Shown: positions 18,222 to 28,163 of the stretch, one piece after another
How the letters are laid out: each line of letters opens with the position of its first letter
Position numbering within the stretch: the first letter of the stretch is position 1
DNA from: Fibrella aestuarina BUZ 2
GTDB taxonomy: Bacteria > Bacteroidota > Bacteroidia > Cytophagales > Spirosomataceae
DNA: 64,000 nucleotides
Direction: 5' to 3'
Assembly: GCF_000331105.1 (NCBI RefSeq)
Contig: NC_020054.1
Coordinates: 5,238,555 to 5,302,554, forward strand
Program-made: the position numbers and the translations under genes
The notes under the pieces: model-generated
Told to the model about the DNA's origin: nothing
Database searches by the model: none
The model's input: the letters and a program-made list of their open reading frames with translations, nothing else

Positions 18222-19731
18222 GTACATTCTTTTTAACTAAAAGCACCACATTCTCCACGTGGTGCGTGTGGGGGAACATGTCGACGGGCTGCACGGCGTC
18301 GACGCGGTAGGCTTCGTCGAGCCAAGCCAGGTCGCGGGCCTGCGTGGCCGTGTTGCAGCTGATGTAGACAATTTTCTGCGGGGCGGCTTTGATGAGCTGC
18401 CGAACCACGGCCTCGTCCATCCCCGCGCGCGGCGGATCGGTAATCACCACGTCGGGGTGGCCGTGCTGGGCGAAGAATTCCTCCGTGAGCAGGTTCTTCA
18501 TGTCGCCCGCGTGAAACGACGCATTGCTGATTCCGTTGACCTCGGCGTTTACGCCCGCATCGGCGACAGCGGCTTCCACATATTCGATGCCAACCACGTA
18601 CCTAGCTTGCCGCGCCACAAACAGGGCGATGGTGCCCGTGCCGGTGTAGAGGTCATACACCAGCTCGTTGCCCGTCAGGCCGGCCATGTCGCGGGCCACG
18701 CTGTAGAGCGCAAACGCCTGCTTGGCATTGGTCTGGTAGAACGATTTGGCATTGACCCGAAACGTCAGCACCTGATTGACTTCGGACGTACCTGGGGCCG
18801 ATGCAACGGCTCCCGACGTACCCACGCCAGCATCCATGGTTTCCTCGATGTAGGGCGTACCGGCATAGTTAATCACTTCCTGATCGCCGTAATTGTCGTT
18901 CTTCTTCGTGTTGATGATGTAGTTCAACGACGTAATCTGCGGGAAGCGTTCGAGCAGGTGATCGAGCAGGGCGGCGAGCGTTTGCGGGTGATCCTGCGCT
19001 ACCTGTAGTGTCACCATCACCTGCCCGGTGGTGTCAGCCGTGCGGATGATGAGCGTGCGGAGGTAGCCCTCATGCGTTTTGAGGTTGTATGCCGCCAGGT
19101 TATTGGCAAACAGGTAGTCGGTGACGGCCAGCCGGATGTCGTTGGACGGATCGGGTTGCAGGTAGCAATGCTGGATGGGTAGCACCTTATCAAAGCGGCC
19201 CGGCACGTGGAAGCCCACGACGCGCGGGTCCATGCGCTCGGTAGTTTGTACTTCAGCCTGCGTGAGCCAGCGCCCGTCGGCGATGGTGAATTCCAACTTA
19301 TTCCGGTAATACTGGGTCGGATGGGCGGCGAGAATCGGCCGCATTGACGCGGCACTACCGCCGGGCAACGGAACCTTGGCGATGCGCGTAAGGTGATCAA
19401 TAACCTGTTGCTGCTTGAACCGCAGTTGTTCGTCGTACTGAATATGTTGCCATTTGCAGCCCCCGCATACGCCGAAGTGTTCGCAAAACGGCTGGGTACG
19501 TACCGGCGAGGGCGTCACCACCCGTTCGACGAGGGCTTCGCGGTACTGTTTTTTCTGATTGAAAACCCGGATGTCGACCACGTCGCCGGGTGCAGGCATC
19601 GGATGGCCCGGTCGGCCTTCCACAAAAATGACCCCGTCGTCGGTGCGGATCAGGCACTTGCCCTCCGCCGCCACGTCGGTTACGGTCAACCCCGCGAGGA
19701 GTTGGGGTTGTTTATGGTGTTTTTTACGCAT
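18217..19731 (-). CDS. rlmD: 23S rRNA (uracil-C5)-methyltransferase, RlmD/TrmA family
   Basis: Enzymes of this family methylate C5 of a uridine in 23S rRNA (RlmD) or tRNA (TrmA). The protein has an N-terminal TRAM-like domain (about 10-60). An iron-sulphur Cys cluster follows at about 80-92 (CEHFGVCGGCKW). The methyltransferase core has YDLYTGTGTIALF and DPPRAGMD, and the catalytic Cys lies in YISCNTATQARD near the C-terminus. MRKKHHKQ at 19731 is the preferred start; 19752 is an alternative. A low-complexity insert (GTSGAVASAPGTSEV, about 292-306) interrupts the core and is partly encoded by two copies of the window's ACGTACC motif. RlmD versus another TrmA-family member cannot be settled by eye. 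Confidence 0.9.
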   Translation of the reverse strand: MRKKHHKQPQLLAGLTVTDVAAEGKCLIRTDDGVIFVEGRPGHPMPAPGDVVDIRVFNQKKQYREALVERVVTPSPVRTQPFCEHFGVCGGCKWQHIQYDEQLRFKQQQVIDHLTRIAKVPLPGGSAASMRPILAAHPTQYYRNKLEFTIADGRWLTQAEVQTTERMDPRVVGFHVPGRFDKVLPIQHCYLQPDPSNDIRLAVTDYLFANNLAAYNLKTHEGYLRTLIIRTADTTGQVMVTLQVAQDHPQTLAALLDHLLERFPQITSLNYIINTKKNDNYGDQEVINYAGTPYIEETMDAGVGTSGAVASAPGTSEVNQVLTFRVNAKSFYQTNAKQAFALYSVARDMAGLTGNELVYDLYTGTGTIALFVARQARYVVGIEYVEAAVADAGVNAEVNGISNASFHAGDMKNLLTEEFFAQHGHPDVVITDPPRAGMDEAVVRQLIKAAPQKIVYISCNTATQARDLAWLDEAYRVDAVQPVDMFPHTHHVENVVLLVKKNVQ

Positions 19732-19736
19732 TTCTA

Positions 19737-19814
19737 GTCGTTCAACGTCCAACGGTCAACGTCCAGTGCGATGCGCGTAACGGTAGCACAAACCTTGATC
19801 CTTGACCAGTAGAC
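19737..19814. repeat. decayed inverted repeat between rlmD and the T9SS gene
   Basis: GTTCAACGTCCAACGGTCAA at the left is matched by the reverse complement of the right side (GTTCAAGGTC, then GGTCAAGG) at roughly 70-75 percent. It looks like a worn version of the long hairpins elsewhere. Confidence 0.35.
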
Positions 19815-19885
19815 CTTGAACCTTCTCGTTCAAACTGCTAAATTAAGCAGCCTTTTCGGCAAGGGCTGTACCCAACCCAACTTGT

Positions 19886-22156
19886 ATGCCTCAACTTTAC
19901 ATGAAAGCGCTTTGTCGGCTTCTGTTTTTCAGTGTAGTAAGCCTATTGCCCCTCGTCGGTTTTGCCACGCACATTGTCGGCGGCGAAATCGAACTGCTCT
20001 ACCTCGGGCCCAACAGCGCTTATTCGCACCGGCTCAACCTGAATTTGTATTTCGATCAGAACAACGGCAACCCCGGTGCCGAAGATGCCTTGATGACCCT
20101 GGGCATTTTCCGCAAGCGCGACAATGCCCAGCTGGCCAGTATCGACCTGCCGCGCCTCGGTTCGTCGCAGGTAGCCTACTCCATTCCCAGTTGCGCCACG
20201 GCCATTCAGAGCACCCGCCTGATCCGGTACGGCGTCGACGTAACCTTCCGCCCCGAGTCGTTCAACGACCCCGGCGGCTATTACGTCAGTTGGGAACGCT
20301 GCTGCCGCAACGGGACCATCAACAACCTCCTTGCCCCCGGCGATGCAGGCTCGGTATTCTACCTGGAATTCCCGGCGGTGCTGCAAAACAACCAGACCTT
20401 TGCCAACTCCTCGCCTGTTTTCAACACAGTCAAAGGCGACTACATCTGCCTCAACCGGCCCTTTACGTTCGATTTTGGCGCCCGCGATGCCGACGGCGAC
20501 AGCTTGGTGTATACGATGGTGACGCCCTTCAACGGCTACAGCACGGCGGCTGTCCCCTACCCCGCCCGCCCGACCCAGCCCGGTCTGGAAGGTGTCTTTC
20601 GGGCGGCACCGTATCCCCCTGTGCGCTGGGCCAGCGGCTATTCCGAAACCAACGCCATACCCGGCATCAGCCCCCTGAAAGTAGACGCCAAAACGGGCCT
20701 GCTGAGCGTAACGGCCGATCGGGTCGGGCTCTTTGTGTTCTCGGTGGAAGTGGTCGAATACCGCAAAGGCGTGGCCATCGGCCGGGTACGTCGTGATTTC
20801 CAGTTGCGCGTAATCGACTGCCCCCGCAACGATGCACCCGTGCTGCTGATGAAAGCGCCCGGCAGCAAGGAGTATTACAAAGCCGGTACGGTCATCCAGT
20901 TGACCGACACCGATAAGGCCTGCCTGAACCTGTTCCTGACTGATCCCAACGCCAACCAGCGCATTACCGTCACCAACGGCAGCGGCGCCCTATCGGGCCT
21001 GGCGATCACACCGGGCGTGGTTAGTTCCGGCAATGGGCGGGACACCACCTCGACGCAGTTCTGCTTCGATGCCTGCGCGCTGTATAACAACGGCAACCCC
21101 GTGACGCTGCGCATCCAGGCCACCGACGACGGCTGCCCGCAGGGGATTACCACTAACCTCGACGTACTGGTGCAGGTGACGTCGACGCCCGGCGTCAAAC
21201 CCGTGGCGAGCACTGATCTGCGCGGCAGCCAGACAACCATTTCGGTGGGCTCATCGCTCACGTTCAATGCGTTTGGCAAAGACCCGCAAAACGGCGCTGT
21301 GTCGATTCAGGCCGTGGGCCGGGGGTTTGCGTTGGGCAGCGCAGGCATGACCTTCGCCCCCACCTCGGGCACCGGCACCGTGCAACAACCCTTCCGCTGG
21401 AACCCGACCTGCTCGCAGGCGTCGCAATCGGCATACGTGGTCGACTTTATCGCCATCAAACGGGCCTGTAACGTCGAACGGCGCGACACCACCACCGTCA
21501 GGTTGACTGCCCAAGGGCCCGCCAGCCAGCCACCAACGATTCGGACCTCGCTGCCCAGCCGGGTGGTGGAATTGACCGTTGTGCCGAACGATACAAGCTC
21601 GGGCGCGGTGCGGTTTACCGTCTTTGGTAACGATCCCGACAAAACCGACAGCCTGCGCCTGACGGGTGCGGGCCGGGGGTTCAGCCTGACGCAGGCGGGT
21701 ATGGTGTTTACGAACAGAAATGGCCGGCCCGAACTACAATCGCCGTTTTCGTGGCAGGCGACCTGCGCCGTGTTGCAGGGGCGGCGCGAGGCCACCTTCA
21801 CGCTCGACTTTGCCAACACCGATGGGAGCTGTCAGGCTAAAAACACCGATACGACCAGCGTGGTACTGAAGCTGAAAACGCCCGAGGTCAACTACAGCGA
21901 CCTGAAGGTGCCCAACACGTTTACGCCCAACAACGACGGCAAAAACGATTATTTCGGGTTAATGAACGTACCTGTCGAAAACTGCTACGAGAAATTCGAG
22001 CGGGTCGACGTGTACAACCGCTGGGGCGTTCAGGTCTTCACCTCCACCGACAAGGCCTTCCGCTGGTATGGCCCCGACTTCCCCGTTGGGCTCTATTATT
22101 ACACCGTCACCTTCGGCCGACAGACCGTAAAGGGTACGTTGATGCTCGTTAAGTAG
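19886..22156 (+). CDS. secreted protein with T9SS type B sorting domain
   Basis: The 756-residue protein has a signal peptide ending near GFA (about residue 28). The mature N-terminus THIVGGEIELLYLG is common in Cytophagales gliding-associated proteins. The body consists of beta-rich, Ig-like stretches with repeated GRGF(A/S)L and FDxxA motifs. The last about 90 residues (VPNTFTPNNDGKNDYF to GTLMLVK) are the CHU_C / gliding-motility C-terminal domain, the type B signal for the type IX secretion system. It is therefore exported and attached to or released from the surface. The in-frame Met at 19901 is an alternative start. Cargo function is unknown. Confidence 0.9.
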   Translation: MPQLYMKALCRLLFFSVVSLLPLVGFATHIVGGEIELLYLGPNSAYSHRLNLNLYFDQNNGNPGAEDALMTLGIFRKRDNAQLASIDLPRLGSSQVAYSIPSCATAIQSTRLIRYGVDVTFRPESFNDPGGYYVSWERCCRNGTINNLLAPGDAGSVFYLEFPAVLQNNQTFANSSPVFNTVKGDYICLNRPFTFDFGARDADGDSLVYTMVTPFNGYSTAAVPYPARPTQPGLEGVFRAAPYPPVRWASGYSETNAIPGISPLKVDAKTGLLSVTADRVGLFVFSVEVVEYRKGVAIGRVRRDFQLRVIDCPRNDAPVLLMKAPGSKEYYKAGTVIQLTDTDKACLNLFLTDPNANQRITVTNGSGALSGLAITPGVVSSGNGRDTTSTQFCFDACALYNNGNPVTLRIQATDDGCPQGITTNLDVLVQVTSTPGVKPVASTDLRGSQTTISVGSSLTFNAFGKDPQNGAVSIQAVGRGFALGSAGMTFAPTSGTGTVQQPFRWNPTCSQASQSAYVVDFIAIKRACNVERRDTTTVRLTAQGPASQPPTIRTSLPSRVVELTVVPNDTSSGAVRFTVFGNDPDKTDSLRLTGAGRGFSLTQAGMVFTNRNGRPELQSPFSWQATCAVLQGRREATFTLDFANTDGSCQAKNTDTTSVVLKLKTPEVNYSDLKVPNTFTPNNDGKNDYFGLMNVPVENCYEKFERVDVYNRWGVQVFTSTDKAFRWYGPDFPVGLYYYTVTFGRQTVKGTLMLVK

Positions 22157-22251
22157 TAGTCAATGATCAATTGTAATGAGCGGCCTATGCCACTGAGTAG
22201 GTAAGCGGCATTCCTGACGCGGTCTGGCTTATGACTTCCGGCAATCAGCCC

Positions 22252-22259
22252 TACCTTTG
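22252..22259 (+). promoter_or_regulatory. possible -7 box (TACCTTTG) for the FKBP gene
   Basis: TACCTTTG fits TAnnTTTG and lies 25 bases before the preferred ATG at 22285. The -33 position has TTAT, not TTTG. Confidence 0.35.
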
Positions 22260-22284
22260 GGGCTTGTACAAATCACGTAAGCAC

Positions 22285-22716
22285 ATGGCACAGGCACAAG
22301 CTGGCGACACCGTTCAGGTTCACTACACAGGTACGTTGACCGACGGCACCTTATTCGATTCGTCGCAGGGACGTAGCCCATTAGAATTTACGCTCGGCAG
22401 CGGGCAGGTCATCAAAGGATTCGATGATGGCATCACGGGCATGGCTGTCGGCGATCATAAAACCATCCATATTCCCGTTGAAGAGGCCTATGGCCCGGCG
22501 CACGAAGAGATGGTCTTCACGCTCGACCGTTCGGATATTCCCGACGAAATCCCCCTTGAGGTAGGCATGACGCTCAACATGCACGAAGACGGTAACCCGC
22601 AACCCGTGCCCGTGATCGTCCGCGCCCTGAGCGACGATTCGGTCGTGCTCGACGCCAACCACCCCCTCGCCGGGCAGGACCTGACGTTCGAGATCGAACT
22701 GGTCGGGATTAAGTAA
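22285..22716 (+). CDS. FKBP-type peptidyl-prolyl isomerase, SlyD-like
   Basis: This 143-residue protein speeds cis-trans isomerisation of proline bonds and probably acts as a folding helper in the cytoplasm. It begins MAQAQAGDTVQVHYTGTL and has the FKBP signatures GTLFDSSQ and VIKGFDDGITGMAVGDHK. These are interrupted, as in SlyD, by an insert-in-flap domain (about 70-125: IPVEEAYGPAHEEMVF, then VPVIVRAL). The His-rich metal-binding tail of E. coli SlyD is missing. The start at 22285 was preferred over 22231 because the extra residues do not match the family and a -7 box lies in that stretch. Confidence 0.93.
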   Translation: MAQAQAGDTVQVHYTGTLTDGTLFDSSQGRSPLEFTLGSGQVIKGFDDGITGMAVGDHKTIHIPVEEAYGPAHEEMVFTLDRSDIPDEIPLEVGMTLNMHEDGNPQPVPVIVRALSDDSVVLDANHPLAGQDLTFEIELVGIK

Positions 22717-22742
22717 GTCGGTACAACAAGTCCCTGAAAAGC

Positions 22743-22815
22743 GAGTGCGGAGTCTGGAAAGGCGGTATGGTAAACGTGTAAGCAACACGTACCTAACTTT
22801 CCAGGCTCCGCACTC
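22743..22815. repeat. hairpin between FKBP and uvsE
   Basis: Outer arms 22743-22761 and 22797-22815 pair at 18 of 19 (GAGTGCGGAG core); inner arms ACGTGT/ACACGT lie at 22774-22779 and 22785-22790. No T-run follows. Confidence 0.8.
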
Positions 22816-22858
22816 ATTTCTTTCAGACTTTCCAGCCGTTCCTGTTGTTGTCTGTGGT

Positions 22859-23815
22859 ATGGATACGACACCGCTCAACGTGGGATACGCCTGCATCAAC
22901 CTGACGCTGCAGGTCAACGAACACATCACCACCACCCGGGGAATGATCAAAAAGACATTCGCCGAGAAAGGCCTGCAGTACGCATCGCAGTTGGCCCTGC
23001 AAAACGTGCAGGATTTGCTGAAGGTAGTCGACTGGAACCTCGAACACGGGTTTCAACTGTTTCGTATCTCGTCCGACATTTTCCCCTGGGCTTCTGAATA
23101 CCGTATCAACCAACTCCCGGATTTTGCGGAGATCCGGGCCGTGCTGGAAGATATCGGCGCGCGGCCTATCCGGCTCACCTGCCATCCGGGGCCATTCAAC
23201 CACCTGGCCGGGCAGGGCAAAGTGCTCGAGAATACCATCACCGATCTGGAATACCAGTCGTCGGTATTTGACCTGATGGGCCTCACGCCCTCGCACTGGA
23301 ACAAGATCAACATCCACGCGGGCGGCACCTACGGCGACAAAGCCGGTACGTTGGCCCGATTTGCCAAAAATTTCCGCGAACGGCTGTCGGAGAGCCTACG
23401 CGCCCGGCTCACCGTCGAGAACGACGACCGGCCCAATCTGTATACGGTGCAGGATCTGACGTACCTGCACGAGCAGATCGGTACGCCCATCGTGTTCGAT
23501 TATTTTCACCACAGCCTCAATCCCGGCGACCAAACGCAGGAAGAAGCTTTCCTAACGGCCTACGGCACTTGGGATGTACGCCCCGTCTTCCACTATTCTG
23601 ATTCGCGGCGCGACTATGAAGACCCCAAAGCTCGCCGCGAAGCCCATGCCGACTGGCTCTATAACCCCGTCAACACCTACGGCAAGGACGTTGATATTGT
23701 CTTTGAATCGAAGATGAAGGAACTCTCGATCCTGCGCATCCGGGGCGACGTACCTGACTACTCGCCCAAACTCCAGAAGCTCATTCAGCAAACCGCCGCC
23801 ACCGCCGATGAGTAG
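22859..23815 (+). CDS. uvsE: UV damage endonuclease UvsE/UvdE
   Basis: UvsE nicks DNA 5' to UV photoproducts and starts an excision repair route independent of UvrABC. The 318-residue protein has the TIM-barrel family motifs in order. These are VGYACINLTL (about 7-16), the FRISSDIFPWAS segment, HPGPFNHL, NIHAGGTYGDK with a metal-binding His, and VENDD (about 183) followed by FDYFHH and HYSDSR, which supply the remaining metal ligands. The start at 22859 gives the family N-terminus. Longer readings run into the hairpin repeat upstream. It is transcribed in the same direction as the FKBP gene. Confidence 0.93.
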   Translation: MDTTPLNVGYACINLTLQVNEHITTTRGMIKKTFAEKGLQYASQLALQNVQDLLKVVDWNLEHGFQLFRISSDIFPWASEYRINQLPDFAEIRAVLEDIGARPIRLTCHPGPFNHLAGQGKVLENTITDLEYQSSVFDLMGLTPSHWNKINIHAGGTYGDKAGTLARFAKNFRERLSESLRARLTVENDDRPNLYTVQDLTYLHEQIGTPIVFDYFHHSLNPGDQTQEEAFLTAYGTWDVRPVFHYSDSRRDYEDPKARREAHADWLYNPVNTYGKDVDIVFESKMKELSILRIRGDVPDYSPKLQKLIQQTAATADE

Positions 23816-23858
23816 CAACTTACTCCGCGATTGCTAACTAGTGCTGAGACTCGTTACC

Positions 23859-26093
23859 TTACACGTTGAACCAGTAGGAGAGCTTAATCACCAGTGCGCG
23901 GTTTTTGCTGGTCAGTGAGCCGGGGAAATAGTTTTCCTGATAGACCACAAACAGGTCTGATACCGGTGCATACCGCCATTGCAGACGCGTGTTGAGCAGC
24001 GTGTTGGCCGTCTGGTTGTTGACCTGCACGGTGGTCGTCCAGAACAGCTTACGCGTGAAGGTCAGATCGAGACGGGGACCGATCAGCAGGTACGTTGCCG
24101 ATTTGTAGGGTTCTGGCAAGCGAATGGCGTTGAACTCGCTGTACACGCTCAGCGACCCGTAGGGCTGAAAGCGATACTGCACCTGCGCCGTCAGGCTGGT
24201 GTTTTTGCCGTTGAAATAGCCGCCGCTCCACCCTTCCAGGCTCACATTGAACAGCTTACGCCGGTCGGAATTGTAAAAGCCAAACAGCCCCCGGATGTTG
24301 TAGCCGGTATCTTCGGCGAGTTCGCGGCCGTCGGAGTTAGTCGGGTCGTAAGGAAAGAACAGGTACGTGTAATGGTTGTAATACCCCAGCCCTCCCTCGG
24401 CAGTGCTCCGGAACTGCACGTTGTAGCCAATGTTCCATTCGCGGTCGGTCAGCCGCGCCACGCCGGAGGGTGTCAGCGTGCGAATCAGCATCAGGTCAGT
24501 GAACGGCCCATGCGACACCACGGCGCGGCTCCCTTTGGTGTAGAACGTACCAGACAGCTCGGGCGTGAAGCGCCAGTAACCCCGTCGGTTCACGAAGCCG
24601 ATGTCATTGATCTGGTACTGCCGCCCCACATACTCCTGCGTCCAGGTGGCGGTGAGATTGCGGCTCGTATAAACGAGATTCAGGCCGTGCGTGTAGGCAT
24701 CCTTGTCGATGGTTACGCCGTTGCGGCGCTCGCCCGGCTGATCGGGCCGGAAAGCGCGGGTGTAAAACAGCTTACCGCTCCAGCGGTTGTCGGCCGTTTG
24801 CAGGTTGTATTCCAGGCCCGCCAAGCGGGTGTAGCGCAGGCTGTCAGGTACGTTGCTGCGCGACCCGCCCACGCCCTGCCGGTTCACGAAAATACCCGAG
24901 AGGTTTGACCGCCCGAATAGCTGCCGCTGCACCACCGCCATGGTGTAATTCTGGCCCGTAATGCCCCGCTCAGGCCGATTGGCCGTTTGGGTATTAAGCA
25001 GCCCCACCCGCCAGTCTTTGCCCACTTTGCCGCTCAGCCGGGCGCCGTAGAGCAGCGGATTCTGCACAATTACCCCCGTGGTAGTGTCGTAGCTGATACC
25101 GATGCGCCGACTGAAAAAAGGCCGATTCTGCTCGAAACCGAAGTTGGCGAAGAGGTCCTGATTCTCGATAAAAAACTGCCGCCGTTCGGGGTAGAAGATC
25201 TCGAACCGGCTGAGGTTGGTCACCTGCTGATCGGCTTCCACGTTCGAAAAATCGGGATTGACGGTCAGGTCGAGGTTCAGCGACGGCGTCAGCCCGAACT
25301 TGGCGTCGAAGCCAACGCCGCCGGCAACCGTGCGCGCGCCCATACTGCCTTCGCCCAGGTTGTCGCTGTAGCGGGCCGCCACGTACGGAATCAGCGAAAT
25401 GTTGGGGCCGGGGTCGGGCAGTGGCGTCTCGAACCGAACGGTATCGGCAAAGGCCAGCGCCGAGATGCGGTAGGCCACCGGCACGCGCCGCCACGAGGTA
25501 CGCTGGTTGTTTTTCAGGTCGTGGCGGGCAAAGTTCATCAGGAACCACGACGTGCCTTTGCGGTAGCGGAAGCTTTTGAACGGAATCACCAGTTCGGCCT
25601 GATACCGGTCGTTGAACACACGTACCGCCGAGCGCCACTTGTTGTCCCACTCCGATGCCACGCGCTCGCCGTTGAACAGCTGCCCCTCGCGCTCGACGCC
25701 GTAAGGCGTTACGTTGAACGTGAAGCCGTTGATTCGGTCGCCGAACGGATCGAGGTAGACGGTGAAATTATCGTTCTGGTCCCACTCGAAATCACGCTTC
25801 AGCGAACTGGCCGTGTAGCGCCGCTCGGGGTTTTTATCGTAGCAGATCACAGCTACGTACAGGTGCTGGGCGTCGTAGGTCAGGCGCACTTCGGTAGGGT
25901 TGTAGGCCCGCGCCGTATCGTTCGGAAAATTCTGGATGAAGTTGGTGGCCACCTTTGCCGTCTGCCAGGTACGTTCCGTCAGCAGCCCGTCGAGCTGAAT
26001 CGACGAATCGGCGGGCGACACCTGCAGGGTTTGGGCGCGGAGGAGCAGGCTACTCAGACAGAGGCCTATCAGGACCAGTACACGTTGACTCAT
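23859..26093 (-). CDS. DUF5916 outer-membrane-type protein with CBM9-like domain
   Basis: The 744-residue protein has a signal peptide (cleavage near LLLRAQ, about residue 20). An N-terminal CBM9-like beta-sandwich covers about 20-210 (LDGLLTERTWQTAKV, then DQNDNFTVYLDPFGD). A long C-terminal region with alternating aromatic strands follows (FYPERRQFFIEN, then PFFSRRIG), typical of DUF5916 proteins thought to form an outer-membrane barrel. It ends in aromatic VIKLSYWFNV, as barrel proteins do. Substrate is unknown; glycan or peptide binding at the surface is inference. The start at 26093 was chosen because the signal peptide begins there. It is convergent with uvsE. Confidence 0.85.
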   Translation of the reverse strand: MSQRVLVLIGLCLSSLLLRAQTLQVSPADSSIQLDGLLTERTWQTAKVATNFIQNFPNDTARAYNPTEVRLTYDAQHLYVAVICYDKNPERRYTASSLKRDFEWDQNDNFTVYLDPFGDRINGFTFNVTPYGVEREGQLFNGERVASEWDNKWRSAVRVFNDRYQAELVIPFKSFRYRKGTSWFLMNFARHDLKNNQRTSWRRVPVAYRISALAFADTVRFETPLPDPGPNISLIPYVAARYSDNLGEGSMGARTVAGGVGFDAKFGLTPSLNLDLTVNPDFSNVEADQQVTNLSRFEIFYPERRQFFIENQDLFANFGFEQNRPFFSRRIGISYDTTTGVIVQNPLLYGARLSGKVGKDWRVGLLNTQTANRPERGITGQNYTMAVVQRQLFGRSNLSGIFVNRQGVGGSRSNVPDSLRYTRLAGLEYNLQTADNRWSGKLFYTRAFRPDQPGERRNGVTIDKDAYTHGLNLVYTSRNLTATWTQEYVGRQYQINDIGFVNRRGYWRFTPELSGTFYTKGSRAVVSHGPFTDLMLIRTLTPSGVARLTDREWNIGYNVQFRSTAEGGLGYYNHYTYLFFPYDPTNSDGRELAEDTGYNIRGLFGFYNSDRRKLFNVSLEGWSGGYFNGKNTSLTAQVQYRFQPYGSLSVYSEFNAIRLPEPYKSATYLLIGPRLDLTFTRKLFWTTTVQVNNQTANTLLNTRLQWRYAPVSDLFVVYQENYFPGSLTSKNRALVIKLSYWFNV

Positions 26094-26097
26094 AGGG

Positions 26098-26105
26098 CAA
26101 AAATA
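26098..26105 (-). promoter_or_regulatory. possible -7 box (TATTTTTG) for the DUF5916 gene
   Basis: TATTTTTG on the minus strand matches TAnnTTTG and ends 4 bases before the ATG at 26093, the same layout as dnaG. There is no TTTG at the -33 position. Confidence 0.35.
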
Positions 26106-26259
26106 GGGGGCCCGACGAAGCGCTACCGGCCGGTTAGGATGAACGGTTTCACGACCTAATCGATGGGCCACCGTTCCCGGCAGCCGAAACAGGGGCCGCC
26201 CCAACTTTTTTGACTAATTTTGTGGTTTATCAGACAGACACAACCCCCGTTCTTTCAGC

Positions 26260-28047
26260 GTGAAACATATTCGGAATTTCTGCATTATCGCCCACATCGA
26301 CCACGGTAAAAGCACCTTAGCTGACCGGCTGCTGGAGTTTACCAAGACCGTCGGTGCCCGCGATATGCAGGCCCAACTGCTCGACGATATGGACCTGGAG
26401 CGTGAGCGTGGCATCACCATCAAGAGCCACGCCATCCAGATGGATTACATGCATAACGGCGAGAAGTACACCCTCAACCTCATCGACACGCCGGGCCACG
26501 TCGACTTCAGCTATGAAGTGTCGCGGTCGATTGCCGCCTGCGAAGGTGCCCTGCTGCTCGTGGATGCCTCGCAGGGGACCGAAGCCCAGACGATCTCGAA
26601 CCTGTACCTGGCGATGAATAACAACCTGGTTATCATCCCGGTGCTCAACAAGATCGACCTGCCCGGTGCCATGCCCGAGGAGATCAAAGACGAGATGGTG
26701 GACCTGCTCGGCTGCGAGCGCGACGATATCATCCCCGCCTCGGGCAAAGAGGGCATCGGCGTGCCGGAGATTCTGGCGGCGATCGTGGAGCGGATTCCGC
26801 CCCCGAAAGGTGACCCCAACGCGCCCCTGCAAGCCCTGATCTTCGATTCGCAGTTCAACTCCTACCGGGGTATCGAGGTTATTTTCCGGGTCAAGAATGG
26901 CTCGATCCAGAAAGGGCAGAAGGTGAAATTCATGAACACCGGCAAAGAGTATTTTGCCGATGAGATTGGCACGCTTCGCCTCTCGCAGGAACCCAAAGAC
27001 AGCATCGAGTGCGGCGACGTAGGCTACCTCATTTCGGGCATCAAAGTGGCGAAAGAGGTAAAGGTGGGTGACACCATCACAAGCTTCGACACGCCCGCCA
27101 AAGAAGCCATTCAGGGATTCTCGGAAGTAAAACCGATGGTCTTTGCCGGCATCTACCCGGTCGAAACGAGCGAGTTTGAAGAACTGCGCGAGGCCATGGA
27201 GAAGCTGCAACTCAACGACGCCGCGCTGGTATGGGAGCCCGAAACCTCGGCGGCCCTTGGTTTTGGGTTCCGTTGTGGGTTCCTCGGCATGCTCCACATG
27301 GAGATTGTGCAGGAACGCCTCGAACGCGAATTCGACATGACCGTGATCACGACGGTGCCGTCGGTGCGGTTTGAAGTGATGACCACCAAAGGTGAGTTCA
27401 TGCAGGTGTCGGCCCCGTCGGAGATGCCCGAGCCCAATTTTATCGACACCATCGAGGAGCCGTTCATCAAAGCGCAGATCATCACCAAGGCTGAATACGT
27501 GGGGGGCATCATGAGCCTTTGCATGGATAAGCGGAGTATCCTGAAAAACCAGGTTTACCTCACCGCCGACCGCGTGGAGCTGCAATTTGAGATGCCGCTG
27601 GCCGAGGTCGTGTTCGACTTCTTCGATAAACTCAAGACTATCTCGCGCGGGTATGCCTCGCTCGACTACGAGTTTATGGACAACCGCGAAGCCGACATGG
27701 TGAAGCTCGACGTGATGCTCAACGGCGACCGGGTCGACGCTCTCTCGGCCATCGTACACCGCAGTAAATCGTATGAATGGGGCCGGAAACTGTGCGAAAA
27801 ACTGCGTGAGCTGATTCCGCGCCAACAGTTCGAAATCGCCATTCAGGCCGCCATCGGTCAGAAGATTATTGCCCGCGAAACGCTCAGTGCCCTGCGTAAA
27901 GACGTATTGGCGAAGTGTTATGGCGGTGATATTTCGCGGAAACGAAAACTGCTCGACAAACAGAAGAAAGGGAAGAAACGGATGCGTCAGGTCGGCAACG
28001 TCGAGATCCCGCAAGCCGCCTTCATGGCCGTGCTGAAGATCAACTAG
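26260..28047 (+). CDS. lepA: elongation factor 4 (LepA)
   Basis: LepA is a ribosome-associated GTPase that can back-translocate stalled ribosomes and affects initiation. The 595-residue protein is of family length. Its G domain opens with [15 protein letters not shown] (P-loop), RGITIKSH (switch I) and DTPGHVDF (G3), with NKIDLPGA as G4. EF-G-like domains follow, and the LepA-specific C-terminal domain ends [20 protein letters not shown] before the last segment. The start is GTG at 26260, giving the conserved [13 protein letters not shown]-terminus. A terminator follows at 28066. Confidence 0.98.
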   Translation: MKHIRNFCIIAHIDHGKSTLADRLLEFTKTVGARDMQAQLLDDMDLERERGITIKSHAIQMDYMHNGEKYTLNLIDTPGHVDFSYEVSRSIAACEGALLLVDASQGTEAQTISNLYLAMNNNLVIIPVLNKIDLPGAMPEEIKDEMVDLLGCERDDIIPASGKEGIGVPEILAAIVERIPPPKGDPNAPLQALIFDSQFNSYRGIEVIFRVKNGSIQKGQKVKFMNTGKEYFADEIGTLRLSQEPKDSIECGDVGYLISGIKVAKEVKVGDTITSFDTPAKEAIQGFSEVKPMVFAGIYPVETSEFEELREAMEKLQLNDAALVWEPETSAALGFGFRCGFLGMLHMEIVQERLEREFDMTVITTVPSVRFEVMTTKGEFMQVSAPSEMPEPNFIDTIEEPFIKAQIITKAEYVGGIMSLCMDKRSILKNQVYLTADRVELQFEMPLAEVVFDFFDKLKTISRGYASLDYEFMDNREADMVKLDVMLNGDRVDALSAIVHRSKSYEWGRKLCEKLRELIPRQQFEIAIQAAIGQKIIARETLSALRKDVLAKCYGGDISRKRKLLDKQKKGKKRMRQVGNVEIPQAAFMAVLKIN

Positions 28048-28065
28048 CCGTTCTTTTACTGGCCT

Positions 28066-28106
28066 AGAACGCCCCGCCAACAAGGTTGACGGGGCGTTCT
28101 GTTTTG
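28066..28106 (+). terminator. terminator after lepA
   Basis: Stem AGAACGCCCCG / CGGGGCGTTCT with a loop of about 13 bases is followed by GTTTTG. Confidence 0.8.
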
Positions 28107-28163
28107 TCGAAATTCGGCCCGAAAATTGATATGTACATAGGTTAGACAACCGCGCTAGCCCAT

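Noticed and set aside
24987..26159. 390-codon plus-strand frame inside the DUF5916 gene
   Set aside because: It lies wholly opposite a well-supported gene and shows no motif or signal peptide.
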